Below are positions 1-9,788 of a stretch of 64,000 nucleotides of DNA, piece by piece. The position numbers and the translations under genes were made by a program. This DNA comes from Helicobacter pylori oki112 (lineage in GTDB: Bacteria > Campylobacterota > Campylobacteria > Campylobacterales > Helicobacteraceae). The stretch lies in NCBI RefSeq assembly GCF_000600085.1, contig NZ_CP006821.1:1-64000 (forward strand). The letters are read 5' to 3'. Each line of letters starts with the position of its first letter. Position 1 is the first letter of the stretch. Below the pieces are notes generated by a model. The model saw nothing but the letters and a program-made list of their open reading frames with translations. It was not told the DNA's origin and ran no database searches.

Positions 1-417
1 TCAATTCAAGGGTTTTTGAGCGAGCTTTCTGCTCAAAGAATCCAAGATAGCGTTTAAAAATTTAGGGGTGTTAGGATCAGCGTAGAGTTTGCCAAGCTCT
101 ATGCATTCGTTGATGATGATAGGGTTTTGTGTGGGCGTGAAGCCAATTTCATACGCTCCTAAGCGTAAAATCGCCTTTTCCATGCTCCCTAATCGCTTGA
201 AATCCCAGTCTTTTAAATGCGGCTCAATGAGGGCGTCAATTTCATTGATTCTTTCTAACACGCCATTAAAAAGGCTTAAGGCGAAAGTGAGCTGGTTGTT
301 TTTAATCTTTTTTTCTTCTAACATGCTGGAAGCGATTTTTTTAATTTCTTCATTACCGCTCTCAAACGCATACAACAATTCAACCACAGCCCCCCTGGCT
401 TGAGTTCGTGTCGCCAT
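1..417 (-). CDS. nusB: Transcription antitermination factor NusB
   Basis: 138 aa, the usual NusB size. NusB binds boxA RNA with NusE (S10) and supports antitermination during rRNA transcription. The N-terminus (MATRTQARGAVVELLYAFE) carries the family signature of an arginine-rich start followed by an L-x-A-F-type helix, and the C-terminal part holds the conserved stretch NPIIINECIELGKLYADP followed by KFLNAILD. The stop codon is the first three bases of the window, so the gene is complete. It lies 1 base downstream of ribH on the same strand, so the two are almost certainly cotranscribed. Confidence 0.95.
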   Translation of the reverse strand: MATRTQARGAVVELLYAFESGNEEIKKIASSMLEEKKIKNNQLTFALSLFNGVLERINEIDALIEPHLKDWDFKRLGSMEKAILRLGAYEIGFTPTQNPIIINECIELGKLYADPNTPKFLNAILDSLSRKLAQKPLN

Positions 418-418
418 T

Positions 419-889
419 TTAACCCTTGAGAGTTTGGCACAAGCTTAACAATTCAATGAGGGTGCTCATCGCTTCAAAGCCCTTATTACCGGCTTTACTG
501 CCCGCTCTTTCAATCGCTTGTTCAATATTGTCTGTGGTCAGCACGCCAAAGCTTACCGGCATGCTGTATTTGAGCATCGCACTAGCAATGCCCTTAGTCG
601 CTTCCGCGCTCACATAGTCAAAATGCGGAGTCCCCCCTCTAATAATGGCTCCTAAAACGCACACGCCATCGTATTTTTCACTCTCTAACAATTTGTCTAA
701 AATCAAAGGCAATTCATAAGCCCCAGGCACCAGCACGAGATCTAAAAGATTCTCATCGCCCCCATGCCTTTTAAAGCAATCCATCGCCCCTTCTTTTAAT
801 CTGTCTGTGATGATATGATTGAAGCGCGATGTTAAAATAGCGACTCTTTCATTCCCTTGTAATTGCAATTTCCCTTCTATGATTTGCAT
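419..889 (-). CDS. ribH: 6,7-dimethyl-8-ribityllumazine synthase (riboflavin synthase beta chain)
   Basis: 156 aa, full length for lumazine synthase. It condenses 5-amino-6-ribitylaminouracil with 3,4-dihydroxy-2-butanone 4-phosphate, the penultimate step of riboflavin synthesis. Family motifs seen are the substrate loop [21 protein letters not shown] (conserved Arg and catalytic His) and [11 protein letters not shown]. It sits between kdsA and nusB on the minus strand with 1-9 base gaps, an operon-like arrangement. H. pylori annotations often call it ribE. Confidence 0.96.
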   Translation of the reverse strand: MQIIEGKLQLQGNERVAILTSRFNHIITDRLKEGAMDCFKRHGGDENLLDLVLVPGAYELPLILDKLLESEKYDGVCVLGAIIRGGTPHFDYVSAEATKGIASAMLKYSMPVSFGVLTTDNIEQAIERAGSKAGNKGFEAMSTLIELLSLCQTLKG

Positions 890-898
890 GAAATTCCT

Positions 899-1729
899 TT
901 AAAATAAATTTTGAATTTTTAACATGTCGGTTACTAAAAATTCCAGTTCATCAGGTTTTAGCATGTTCGCTCCGTCGCTTAGGGCGTTTTTAGGATCAAT
1001 GTGTGTTTCAGCGAACAACCCATCAATCCCCACCGCAGCCGCAGCTCTCGCTAAAATAGGGGCAAAAGAGCTGTCTCCTGAACTTTTTCCGTTCGCTCCC
1101 CCTGGCATTTGCACGCTATGAGTAGCGTCAAAAATCACAGGGGCAAACTCTCGCATGATTTTTAAAGAGCGCATATCCACCACTAAATTCCCATACCCAA
1201 AGCTGCTCCCCCTTTCACACAGCCACACGCCATTTTTTAACGCCGTTTCATAAGTGGGGCTTTGAATGCTTTTATCTCTTGTTTTAAGGGCTTTTAAGAC
1301 AGAATATTGCATGTCTTTTGGGTTCATGAATTGCCCTTTTTTGATATTGACAATAGCGTTAGTTTGGCTCACTTCTACAATCAGATCCGTTTGGCGGCAC
1401 AAAAACGCCGGGATTTGTAAAATATCCGCCACTTTGGCCGCTGCGCTTACTTGATAGCTCTCATGCACATCGGTTAAAATTTTATAGCCAAATTCATCTT
1501 TGATGGTTTGTAACATTTCTAAGCCTTTTTCTAAACCAGGCCCTCTGTAACTCTCTAAACTCGTGCGATTCGCCTTATCAAAACTCGCTTTAAAATAAAA
1601 ATCCAATCGCTCGTTGCTGGCTAGGGGTTGTAATTTAGTAGCGATACTTCTTAGATTTTCTAAGCTCTCAATGACGCATGGGCCAGCGATTAAAACGGAT
1701 TTAGGGAGTTTTGTTTCAGAAGTTTTCAT
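899..1729 (-). CDS. kdsA: 2-dehydro-3-deoxyphosphooctonate aldolase (KDO-8-P synthase)
   Basis: Condenses PEP and arabinose 5-phosphate to KDO 8-phosphate for the LPS inner core. I start it at the Met of [11 protein letters not shown] (276 aa), which matches the family length. The frame is open further upstream to 1783, but that would add residues inside the carbonic anhydrase gene. Visible family motifs are [10 protein letters not shown] near the N-terminus, [12 protein letters not shown], the TDVHE strand, and the C-terminal [15 protein letters not shown]. The first bases overlap the 3' end of the carbonic anhydrase gene by about 14 bases, suggesting translational coupling. Confidence 0.95.
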   Translation of the reverse strand: MKTSETKLPKSVLIAGPCVIESLENLRSIATKLQPLASNERLDFYFKASFDKANRTSLESYRGPGLEKGLEMLQTIKDEFGYKILTDVHESYQVSAAAKVADILQIPAFLCRQTDLIVEVSQTNAIVNIKKGQFMNPKDMQYSVLKALKTRDKSIQSPTYETALKNGVWLCERGSSFGYGNLVVDMRSLKIMREFAPVIFDATHSVQMPGGANGKSSGDSSFAPILARAAAAVGIDGLFAETHIDPKNALSDGANMLKPDELEFLVTDMLKIQNLF

Positions 1730-2381
1730 GACTTTTCCTTTGTTTAATGGTTTCTTCAATCGGCTCAAAAAAATGGCTTTCAAAATTATAATTATAAATC
1801 CTGCCTATTTCTATGATATAGCGCCAACCAAAAATTTTTAATTCGTTATTTATCACTCTTTCTTGAATGAAATCATAGCTTAAGAGGTTGTTGAGTTGCA
1901 AGCGCACATTCAAACGCTCTGTAAGCCATGAACGCTTGGCGAAGTGGTTGCTGAATTGCGGGTGGTTTTTTAATTCTTCTTTAATAGGCTCTAAGAATTG
2001 TATCCAGTCTGCAATGTAAGGGGTTTTAGCTTTGGTGGTTTCATCATCAATTAAATGAATGCTCCCACAAGCCCCACAATCGCTATGCCCGCAAATAATT
2101 AAATTTTGAACGCCCACATGCACAATAGCGTATTCAATGCTCGCAATGGTAGAAAGGGATTCTTTATAGCTTGTTTTAGGGGGGATCACATTGCCCATGT
2201 TGCGGATCACATACAATTCGCCCGGTTTAGTGCCGGTGATTAAATTAGGCACGACTCGTGAATCCACGCAAGAAATGAACAAAGTGTGGGGCTTTTGCTT
2301 GGTTTTTAAGCTCTCATAAAGCTCTTTAAGCTCTTCATATTCATTCTCTTGAAACTCTAACGCTCCTAAAAACGCTTTCAC
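1716..2381 (-). CDS. Beta-class carbonic anhydrase (cytoplasmic)
   Basis: 221 aa. Interconverts CO2 and bicarbonate; in H. pylori the beta enzyme works alongside a periplasmic alpha enzyme in acid and urease physiology (established knowledge). The zinc ligands are visible: Cys38 and Asp40 in SCVDSRVVP, then His99 and Cys102 in [10 protein letters not shown]. There is no signal peptide, in line with a cytosolic protein. First gene of the minus-strand run to nusB. Known as icfA/HP0004 in older annotation. Confidence 0.94.
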   Translation of the reverse strand: MKAFLGALEFQENEYEELKELYESLKTKQKPHTLFISCVDSRVVPNLITGTKPGELYVIRNMGNVIPPKTSYKESLSTIASIEYAIVHVGVQNLIICGHSDCGACGSIHLIDDETTKAKTPYIADWIQFLEPIKEELKNHPQFSNHFAKRSWLTERLNVRLQLNNLLSYDFIQERVINNELKIFGWRYIIEIGRIYNYNFESHFFEPIEETIKQRKSHENF

Positions 2382-2467
2382 TCTTTAACCCTTAAATCTC
2401 ATTTTTTTAAACTTGGTTTTCATTTTAAAACGCTTATCATAGCTAAAAATCTTGCATTTCTTTTTGT

Positions 2468-2473
2468 TATAAT
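2468..2473 (+). promoter_or_regulatory. Putative sigma80 -10 element for pyrF-panC
   Basis: TATAAT hexamer 30 bases upstream of the pyrF ATG, in an AT-rich stretch with no clear -35, as is typical for H. pylori vegetative promoters. Position relative to the gene is the only support. Confidence 0.5.
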
Positions 2474-2502
2474 GGCGTTATTTTACACTTTAAAGGGCTT
2501 TC

Positions 2503-3186
2503 ATGCAATTATGTGTCGCATTGGATTTAGAAAAAAAAGAGGACAATCTTTCTTTATTACAAGAATTAAAAGGCTTAGATTTATGGGCTAAGGTGGGGCT
2601 TAGATCTTTTATAAGAGATGGGGCTAGTTTTTTAGATGAAATCAGAAAGATTGATGGGAATTTTAAGATTTTTTTGGATTTGAAGCTCTATGATATTCCT
2701 TATACGATGGCAAATGCCGCACTAGAATGCACGAAATTAGAAATTGATATGCTCACCGTGCATTTGAGCAGTGCTAAAAGCGCGCTAACCATTTTAATGC
2801 AACGCCTAAACGCTCTTAAAAAACGCCCCTTAATCATGGGCGTGAGCGCTTTAACGAGCTTTAGCGAAGAGGAATTTTTGAGCGTGTATAACGCCCCTTT
2901 AAAAACTCAAGCGATTAAATTAAGCACTATGGGTAAAGAGAGTGGGATTGATGGGGTGGTGTGTTCGGTGTTTGAAAGTTTGGCGGTTAAAGAGGCTTTG
3001 GGTAAGGATTTTTTAACTTTAACCCCTGGCATAAGGCTGAATAAAAACGATAAAGAAGATCAAGAAAGGGTAGCGAACGCTAAAGAGGCCAAACAAAATT
3101 TAAGCGATTTTATCGTGGTGGGCCGCCCCATTTATCAGGCTAAAGAGCCTAGAGAAGTGGTTTTAGAGCTTTTAAAGGATTGTTAA
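2503..3186 (+). CDS. pyrF: Orotidine 5'-phosphate decarboxylase
   Basis: 227 aa. Final step of UMP synthesis, OMP to UMP. The catalytic D-x-K-x-x-D motif is at Asp59, Lys61 and Asp64 (FLDLKLYDIP). The phosphate-binding end TPGIRL and the C-terminal VVGRPIYQA strand match the family. It is followed without a gap by panC and starts a plus-strand pair diverging from the carbonic anhydrase operon. Confidence 0.96.
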   Translation: MQLCVALDLEKKEDNLSLLQELKGLDLWAKVGLRSFIRDGASFLDEIRKIDGNFKIFLDLKLYDIPYTMANAALECTKLEIDMLTVHLSSAKSALTILMQRLNALKKRPLIMGVSALTSFSEEEFLSVYNAPLKTQAIKLSTMGKESGIDGVVCSVFESLAVKEALGKDFLTLTPGIRLNKNDKEDQERVANAKEAKQNLSDFIVVGRPIYQAKEPREVVLELLKDC

Positions 3187-4017
3187 ATGCGAGTGTTAGA
3201 AACGGTTGCTGCTTTAAGAGAATATCGTAAAAGTTTGAAAGAAAGCGTGGGGTTTGTGCCGACTATGGGGGCTTTACACAAAGGGCATCAAAGCTTGATG
3301 GAAAGAAGTTTGAAAGAAAATTCCCACACGATAGTGAGCGTTTTTGTCAATCCCACGCAATTTGGGCCTAACGAAGATTTTAACGCTTACCCTCGCCCTT
3401 TAGAAAAGGATTTGGCTTTGTGTGAAGGATTGGGCGTTAGCGCGGTGTTTTTGCCTAAAATTAGCGAAATGTATCCCTATGAAATAGAGCAACGCCTAAA
3501 ACTCTACGCCCCTACATTTTTATCCCGCTCTTTAGAGGGAGCAATGCGTGAGGGGCATTTTGATGGGGTTGTTCAGGTCGTGTTAAGATTGTTCCATCTT
3601 GTTAATCCCACTAGAGCATATTTTGGTAAAAAGGACGCCCAACAGCTTTTAATCATCCAGCATTTAGTCAAAGATTTGCTTTTAGACATTGAAATAGCGC
3701 CATGCGAGATCGTGCGTGATAGCGATAATCTGGCTTTAAGCTCTAGGAATGTGTATTTGGATGCAACACAAAGAAAACAAGCCTTAGCCATTCCAAAAGC
3801 TTTAGAAAATATTAAGCAAGCCATAGATAAGGGCGAAAAAGCGTGCGAAAAGCTTAAAAAACTAGGGCTTGAAATTTTAGAAACCTTGGAAGTGGATTAT
3901 TTGGAATTTTGCAACCACAAGCTAGAGCCTTTAAAAACCATAGAGCCAGCTAACACGCTGGTTTTAGTGGCGGCTCGTGTGGGTAAAACCAGGCTTTTAG
4001 ATAATTTATGGGTGTAG
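3187..4017 (+). CDS. panC: Pantothenate synthetase (pantoate-beta-alanine ligase)
   Basis: 276 aa. ATP-dependent ligation of pantoate and beta-alanine. Family motifs: the [10 protein letters not shown] nucleotide loop (about residues 24-33), [13 protein letters not shown], and the later [16 protein letters not shown] and FGKKDAQQL. The ATG directly follows the pyrF stop codon. The other pantothenate gene in the window, panD, is about 30 kb away, so the pathway is not clustered here. Confidence 0.96.
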   Translation: MRVLETVAALREYRKSLKESVGFVPTMGALHKGHQSLMERSLKENSHTIVSVFVNPTQFGPNEDFNAYPRPLEKDLALCEGLGVSAVFLPKISEMYPYEIEQRLKLYAPTFLSRSLEGAMREGHFDGVVQVVLRLFHLVNPTRAYFGKKDAQQLLIIQHLVKDLLLDIEIAPCEIVRDSDNLALSSRNVYLDATQRKQALAIPKALENIKQAIDKGEKACEKLKKLGLEILETLEVDYLEFCNHKLEPLKTIEPANTLVLVAARVGKTRLLDNLWV

Positions 4018-4030
4018 TTTGGAATTTTTG

Positions 4031-4106
4031 TGGCGACCCTTGGAAGATTTGAACTTCCGTTTCCACCGTGAAAGGGTGGTATCCTTGGCCACTAGATGAA
4101 AGGGTC
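4031..4106 (-). tRNA. tRNA-Glu (anticodon TTC), first of two
   Basis: Reads on the minus strand with acceptor GACCCTT pairing with AAGGGTC, anticodon loop CTTTCAC (anticodon TTC) and an encoded CCA end. Last gene of a five-tRNA array. Its acceptor and T arm differ from the second tRNA-Glu at 4404-4478, although the D arm and anticodon arm are nearly the same. Confidence 0.93.
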
Positions 4107-4169
4107 ATTTTTAACGATTGACTATTATATTGGAAATAAAGCGTAGGGAATGATTTAAAAAGCGCTTGG

Positions 4170-4246
4170 TGGCGGAGCGGACGGGACTCGAACCCGCGAC
4201 CCCCTGCGTGACAGGCAGATATTCTAACCAGCTGAACTACCGCTCC
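4170..4246 (-). tRNA. tRNA-Asp (anticodon GTC)
   Basis: Acceptor GGAGCGG pairs with CCGCTCC. The anticodon loop CTGTCAC gives GTC, the T arm is standard (GGTTCGAGTCC) and CCA is encoded. Very close in sequence to E. coli tRNA-Asp. Confidence 0.96.
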
Positions 4247-4286
4247 CTATCCAAACTCCATAGCCTAAAAATGCATGCTTTAGTCA

Positions 4287-4362
4287 TGGTGGTCGCTATA
4301 AGACTCGAACTTATGACATCTACCTTGTAAGGGTAGCGCTCTACCAACTGAGCTAAGCGACC
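4287..4362 (-). tRNA. tRNA-Val (anticodon TAC)
   Basis: Acceptor GGTCGCT pairs with AGCGACC. The anticodon loop CTTACAA gives TAC, and CCA is encoded. Third gene in the array. Confidence 0.95.
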
Positions 4363-4403
4363 AAAATATTGAGATAAAATCCAACTAAACCCGTATAAAA
4401 GAG

Positions 4404-4478
4404 TGGTGACTCCTAGGGGATTTGAACCCCTGTAACCACCGTGAAAGGGTGGTATCCTAACCACTAGATGAAGGAGCC
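4404..4478 (-). tRNA. tRNA-Glu (anticodon TTC), second
   Basis: Acceptor GGCTCCT with the near-complementary AGGAGTC (one G-U pair), anticodon loop CTTTCAC, CCA encoded. Same anticodon as the tRNA at 4031-4106 but a different acceptor stem. H. pylori uses two GluRS enzymes, one of which charges tRNA-Gln (established knowledge). Confidence 0.95.
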
Positions 4479-4488
4479 ACGATGCTCA

Positions 4489-4564
<76 letters not shown>

Positions 4565-4577
4565 TCACAAAAATATA

Positions 4578-4606
4578 ATGATACAATTTTTTTAAACGCT
4601 TGTCAA
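4578..4606 (-). promoter_or_regulatory. Promoter of the Lys-Glu-Val-Asp-Glu tRNA operon
   Basis: On the minus strand a consensus -35 TTGACA (4606-4601), a 17-base spacer and a -10 TATCAT (4583-4578) lie 14 bases before tRNA-Lys. A perfect -35 is unusual in H. pylori and fits a stable-RNA operon. Confidence 0.8.
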
Positions 4607-5008
4607 GAATAATTGAAAAATATTGCGGTTTTCAAAGAAATGACACGCTCTTAAAACGGCATAACAGCTTTTTGCTTCAATAAAAAACTTGGTTGCGCTT
4701 TAATGCTATAAGGATCACAATAGATGCGTTTTTGTTATTGGTTAGTATTGTTTTTGGGGCTTTAAAAAAGCTTTATCAAGATCTAACAAATCTTATTAGG
4801 ATTTAATGCTTTTTTGTTTAAAAAATTTCATTTTTAAAAAATGGGGTTTTGTTCTATTGTTTTAGATCTTATTTTGTTGTAAAACGCATTTTCTTTTATT
4901 TTATTTTCTTAAAGGGATAGGGGTGAATTTTACGCTTGACCCCCAAAAGAAAGGGTTCAAAAGAAACCCCTCAAAAAGAGAGTTTCACAAAGGGTTTAAT
5001 GCAAGCTT
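4607..5008. other. Intergenic spacer between the tRNA operon and hopZ
   Basis: About 400 bases, very AT-rich and with no supported gene on either strand. It holds the tRNA promoter at its left edge and a terminator-like hairpin after hopZ at its right edge; I see nothing else I can name. Confidence 0.6.
4945..4969 (-). terminator. Probable intrinsic terminator of hopZ
   Basis: Minus-strand stem GGGTT/AACCC with a short loop, followed by a T-rich run (TTTCTTTT), about 40 bases after the hopZ stop codon. The stem is short, so confidence is moderate. Confidence 0.45.
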
Positions 5009-7169
5009 TTAATACGCAAACACATAATTCAAATACACGCTATAGAGTCTGCGGTATTGGAGTTGAGTGCCTAGCAAAGAATAGTAATTCGTGTTGATCG
5101 TGGGGATCTTCACGCCCAATTCCACGCCATGCTGAGCTACATGATCGCTCGCTTTTTTCTTATTTTTAGCGAGGTTCATTCTCAAGCCCAAGTTGAATAA
5201 GAATTGGAAATTCGCCACATTCATTTTAGCGCTATAGAAATTATTGAAGGTCGCTAAATTCACGTATTGAGAATTCAGCCACGAAGTTCCCGCTAAGGCG
5301 ATACCGCCAAACACCCCAAAAGAAATCTTATTGTTTTTGGTGGCTTTATCGTTGATGAAGTTATAGAGGACATCTGTTCCTACCCCATAAGTGAACACAT
5401 CAGAGGCGGAGTTGAAAAAGCTGGATTTGATATAAGCATGGTTATAGTCAAAAAAGCCGTAATACCTTAACCCCCACCTTCTCTTTTCACCAAAAAATTG
5501 TTTGTAGCCCACTTGCACACCGATCCCATTCATCGCGCCGTTGTTGGTTTGAGAGCTGATTAATCCAACGCGTCTGAAAGGGTTATGCCCTAATTCTTGC
5601 GTGGCGCTTAATAATTGCGAATAAGCGCTTTGGTTGAGTTGATAAACGGTCTTTAAGCCTTCGGGGTTATTAGAGTTAGTGGATTGGCTTATCAAATTTT
5701 TAAGGAATGGGGAATTAGGCGTGTTTGAAGCGATCGTGGTGATGCTGTTATAAGTGTTGTTTAAATGGCTAAGGCTGCCTCTAAAATCAAGTATAGTGCG
5801 TGCAAGCAACTCAGACTGCTTGATTTGCTGTTCTTGAGTGCCAAAATGCGCAAAGCTGTTATTTAAAGCCGTTATCGTCTCTTGCACATACGCGCAACCA
5901 GCTCCCCAAGTGTTGTTAGTAACCCCTTGATTAGGTAATGTGCCACCCCCATTTCTGCAAGCTGCCAAGTAATCTGTGACAAATTGGTTTGGGATAGTGC
6001 CAAGGTCTTTTTTCATTTGATCGGCTAGTTCAAGCATCTTGGCTTGCGCTTGCGCGCGATTGAGCATGTTTTGAGCGAAAGCCCTATCAGAAGAGGTGTA
6101 AGGATTGAAATCTTGTGGCGCGTTTTGATCGTTTTTCTGGTTAGCGTTAAGGGTTTGAGCTTGCGTTACGATTTCTTGAGCGTTTTTGATCATGCTAGTA
6201 ACCGCGCTAAATTCTTGTTGGAAGACTTGGCATGCGTTCCCATTCTTGTCAATATTCCACGGTTGGCCGCCCCCTGGAGCGTTTTCGTTACTTATGGAGC
6301 GTATCAGCGGGCATTGCGTGTTAAGGACATTCATGATGTTGCTCGCTTGAGCTAAAAGCTCTTGAGTGCTATTGGTGGTGTCAAACTTGACGGTGGCTTT
6401 ATTATTATTATGATAGGTAGTGGTGATCGTTACGCCGTCTTGCATGGTCGTGGTCGTGCTACTACCATTACCATTACTACTGCTACTAGAGTTTTTAGCT
6501 TGACAGAATTGTTTCACACCGCCGTTGATTTCGCTAATCTGCTTACATTCATATTCATATGTTACGCTTACTTTTTGGCCATTGCTGCCTAAATCAGGAA
6601 ACCCGTTTCCTTGCTTTAAAGCTTGTTGGATGATTTGATAAGCTTCATTGAGTTTCTTGAATTCATCAATAGACATGGATTTACCAGGACCAGTCGATTC
6701 GAAGCGGTTGCAAGTAATACTCGTTGTTTTGCTTCCTGGTTGGTTATTAAAGACCACGCTGCCAGGCCCACTCCCTGTGCCGTCCCCATTCCCACACATT
6801 ACCGCATAGCCGATGACATTCCACAGCCCCACTGTGGCGTTTAATGCTAAAGAGACGGCTTGATACGCTGGGGAATTGGTTTTTTCGTTCAATAAACCCT
6901 GCGTGTTTGCTTTTAAATTATCGATCGCAGCATTGATTGCTGAAGGGCTGTTCGCGTTCGTTACCGCCTGATTGAGATTGTTAAAATTGTTTAAAAGATT
7001 GCTCAAATTTTCATAAGTGTCTGAAAGCCTTTTCAATTCGCCGGTGTTTTTCACCATTTGAGCGGCTTCACCGATCTGATAGCCTGTGCTTATAAAAAAG
7101 CCGTTGTCTTCAGCGTTTAAAAGCGATGAAGCGAGAGAGAGAGAGAGAGAGTAAAAGGGTTTTTTTCAT
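5009..7169 (-). CDS. hopZ: Outer membrane adhesin HopZ, phase-variable, OFF in this sequence
   Basis: Hop-family outer membrane protein implicated in adhesion to gastric cells (established knowledge). The natural start is the ATG at 7169 (MKKTLLLSLS), and a dinucleotide tract at 7133-7151 sits inside the signal sequence. On the coding strand this is (CT)9 followed by C, 19 bases. That puts translation out of frame, ending at a TGA after 19 residues. One more CT (or two fewer) would restore a roughly 720-residue protein. The long open frame from 5009 to 7057 holds the mature protein, with the Hop features AEDNGFF just before it, disulfide loops such as WGAGCAYV, and the beta-barrel end YLNYVFAY. 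The last ~180 residues closely match HopD. Confidence 0.93.
7133..7151 (-). repeat. CT dinucleotide slippage tract in the hopZ signal sequence
   Basis: Nine CT units plus one C on the coding strand. Frame arithmetic (ATG at 7169, stop codon ending at 5009) leaves one base over, so the gene is OFF. Repeat numbers 7 or 10 would be ON. Confidence 0.93.
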
Positions 7170-7240
7170 AAATATCCTTTGAAATCAAATTGAGTGATTG
7201 AGATTTTATACATTAAGAACATATTAATGTATTTGAGATT

Positions 7241-7272
7241 ATTGTAGCATAAAATCGTTTTTTTTTTTTTTT
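7241..7272 (-). promoter_or_regulatory. hopZ promoter with a T15 homopolymer in the -35 region
   Basis: On the minus strand, an extended -10 TGCTACAAT uses TACAAT at 7246-7241. A 15-base homopolymer (T on plus, 7258-7272) covers the place where the -35 would sit. Length changes there would alter promoter spacing. The -10 assignment is inferred from sequence only. Confidence 0.55.
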
Positions 7273-7435
7273 GTCATTTGGAGAAAATTTTAGAATTTTT
7301 GCATTTTTTACGCTTTTGTTTGGGTGGTAAAGAGTTTTTAAATTTTGTTTTAATGGAGCGCTAATGATAAAAGCTTGATTTTAACAGAGATTTTTTGTTG
7401 TGCGTTTTATTTTTAGAGTGAGCGGTTTTGGCAAA

Positions 7436-7463
7436 TAAAAGCCCCCAAAAAGAGGGCTTTTAT
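7436..7463 (-). terminator. Intrinsic terminator of groES-groEL
   Basis: Inverted repeat AAAAGCCC/GGGCTTTT around a short loop, about 20 bases after the groEL stop codon, followed on the minus strand by a T-rich tail. Confidence 0.8.
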
Positions 7464-7481
7464 CAAGAAAAGCAAGGGGGC

Positions 7482-9131
<1,650 letters not shown>

Positions 9132-9146
9132 TTAATAATAATGTTT

Positions 9147-9503
9147 TTAGTGTTTTTTGTGATCATGACAGCAAGCTTCATGCTCTTTAGCATGTTTATG
9201 GTCATGACTATTTGTATGACAACAAGAGCCTGAGCCCACAATACCTAGAATGTCTTCTAGTTCTAGCACCATGTATTCAACGCCGTCTAAAACGATTTCT
9301 GCACCTTTGTATTTGCCAAAAGCGATCACATCGCCTTCTTTAACGCATTTGCAACCCTCGCTGATTTTATGGCTAACCGCTTTGACTACGCCCATTAAAG
9401 GCTTTTCTTTAGCGTTATCAGGAATGATGATGCCTGAACTAGTTTTGTTCTCTTCTTCAAGTCTTTCTACTAAGACCCTTTCTCCTAATGGCTGAAACTT
9501 CAT
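9147..9503 (-). CDS. groES: Co-chaperonin GroES (HspA) with nickel-binding C-terminal extension
   Basis: 118 aa. Residues 1 to about 90 are a normal GroES domain ([13 protein letters not shown], mobile loop around SSGIIIPD). The last ~27 residues are a Cys/His-rich tail ([22 protein letters not shown]) specific to gastric Helicobacter, which binds nickel and supports urease and hydrogenase maturation (established knowledge). First gene of the groESL operon, with a Shine-Dalgarno AGGAG 8 bases before the ATG. Confidence 0.98.
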   Translation of the reverse strand: MKFQPLGERVLVERLEEENKTSSGIIIPDNAKEKPLMGVVKAVSHKISEGCKCVKEGDVIAFGKYKGAEIVLDGVEYMVLELEDILGIVGSGSCCHTNSHDHKHAKEHEACCHDHKKH

Positions 9504-9540
9504 ATTAGTTCTCCTAAGTTTTGATAAATAAAATAGAAAT

Positions 9541-9567
9541 TTAGCGCTTATTGTTATTAAGCGACAT
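9541..9567 (-). promoter_or_regulatory. CIRCE-like HrcA operator upstream of groES
   Basis: Degenerate inverted repeat TTAGCGCTT-N9-AAGCGACAT just downstream of the -10 and about 40 bases before the groES ATG. The CIRCE consensus is TTAGCACTC-N9-GAGTGCTAA. H. pylori groESL is repressed by HrcA together with HspR (established knowledge). The HspR site was not confidently found. Confidence 0.65.
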
Positions 9568-9568
9568 A

Positions 9569-9597
9569 ACTATAGCGCATTTTTAGGGATAAGTCAA
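9569..9597 (-). promoter_or_regulatory. groESL vegetative promoter
   Basis: Minus strand -35 TTGACT (9597-9592), a 17-base spacer and -10 TATAGT (9574-9569). A near-consensus sigma70-type promoter placed directly against the CIRCE-like repeat. Confidence 0.8.
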
Positions 9598-9788
9598 GCC
9601 ATAAAAACAAAGCTAATAATATAACTATAAGGATTATTAAGTCTATTTATATAAAGTTTCATTAGTTTAAAAATATAGGGATTAGAAAAAAGGGGTGTTA
9701 TTAACAAACCTTTTTAAGATTTTATTTATTGAGTATAATTCATTCAAACAGCTTAAAACAAGAAAGCAAGATGAAGAAAGCATGAAAA

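Noticed and set aside
1..417. A replication origin at the window start
   Set aside because: No dnaA, DnaA boxes or origin-type AT-rich unwinding element seen near nusB; the window start is likely only a numbering origin.
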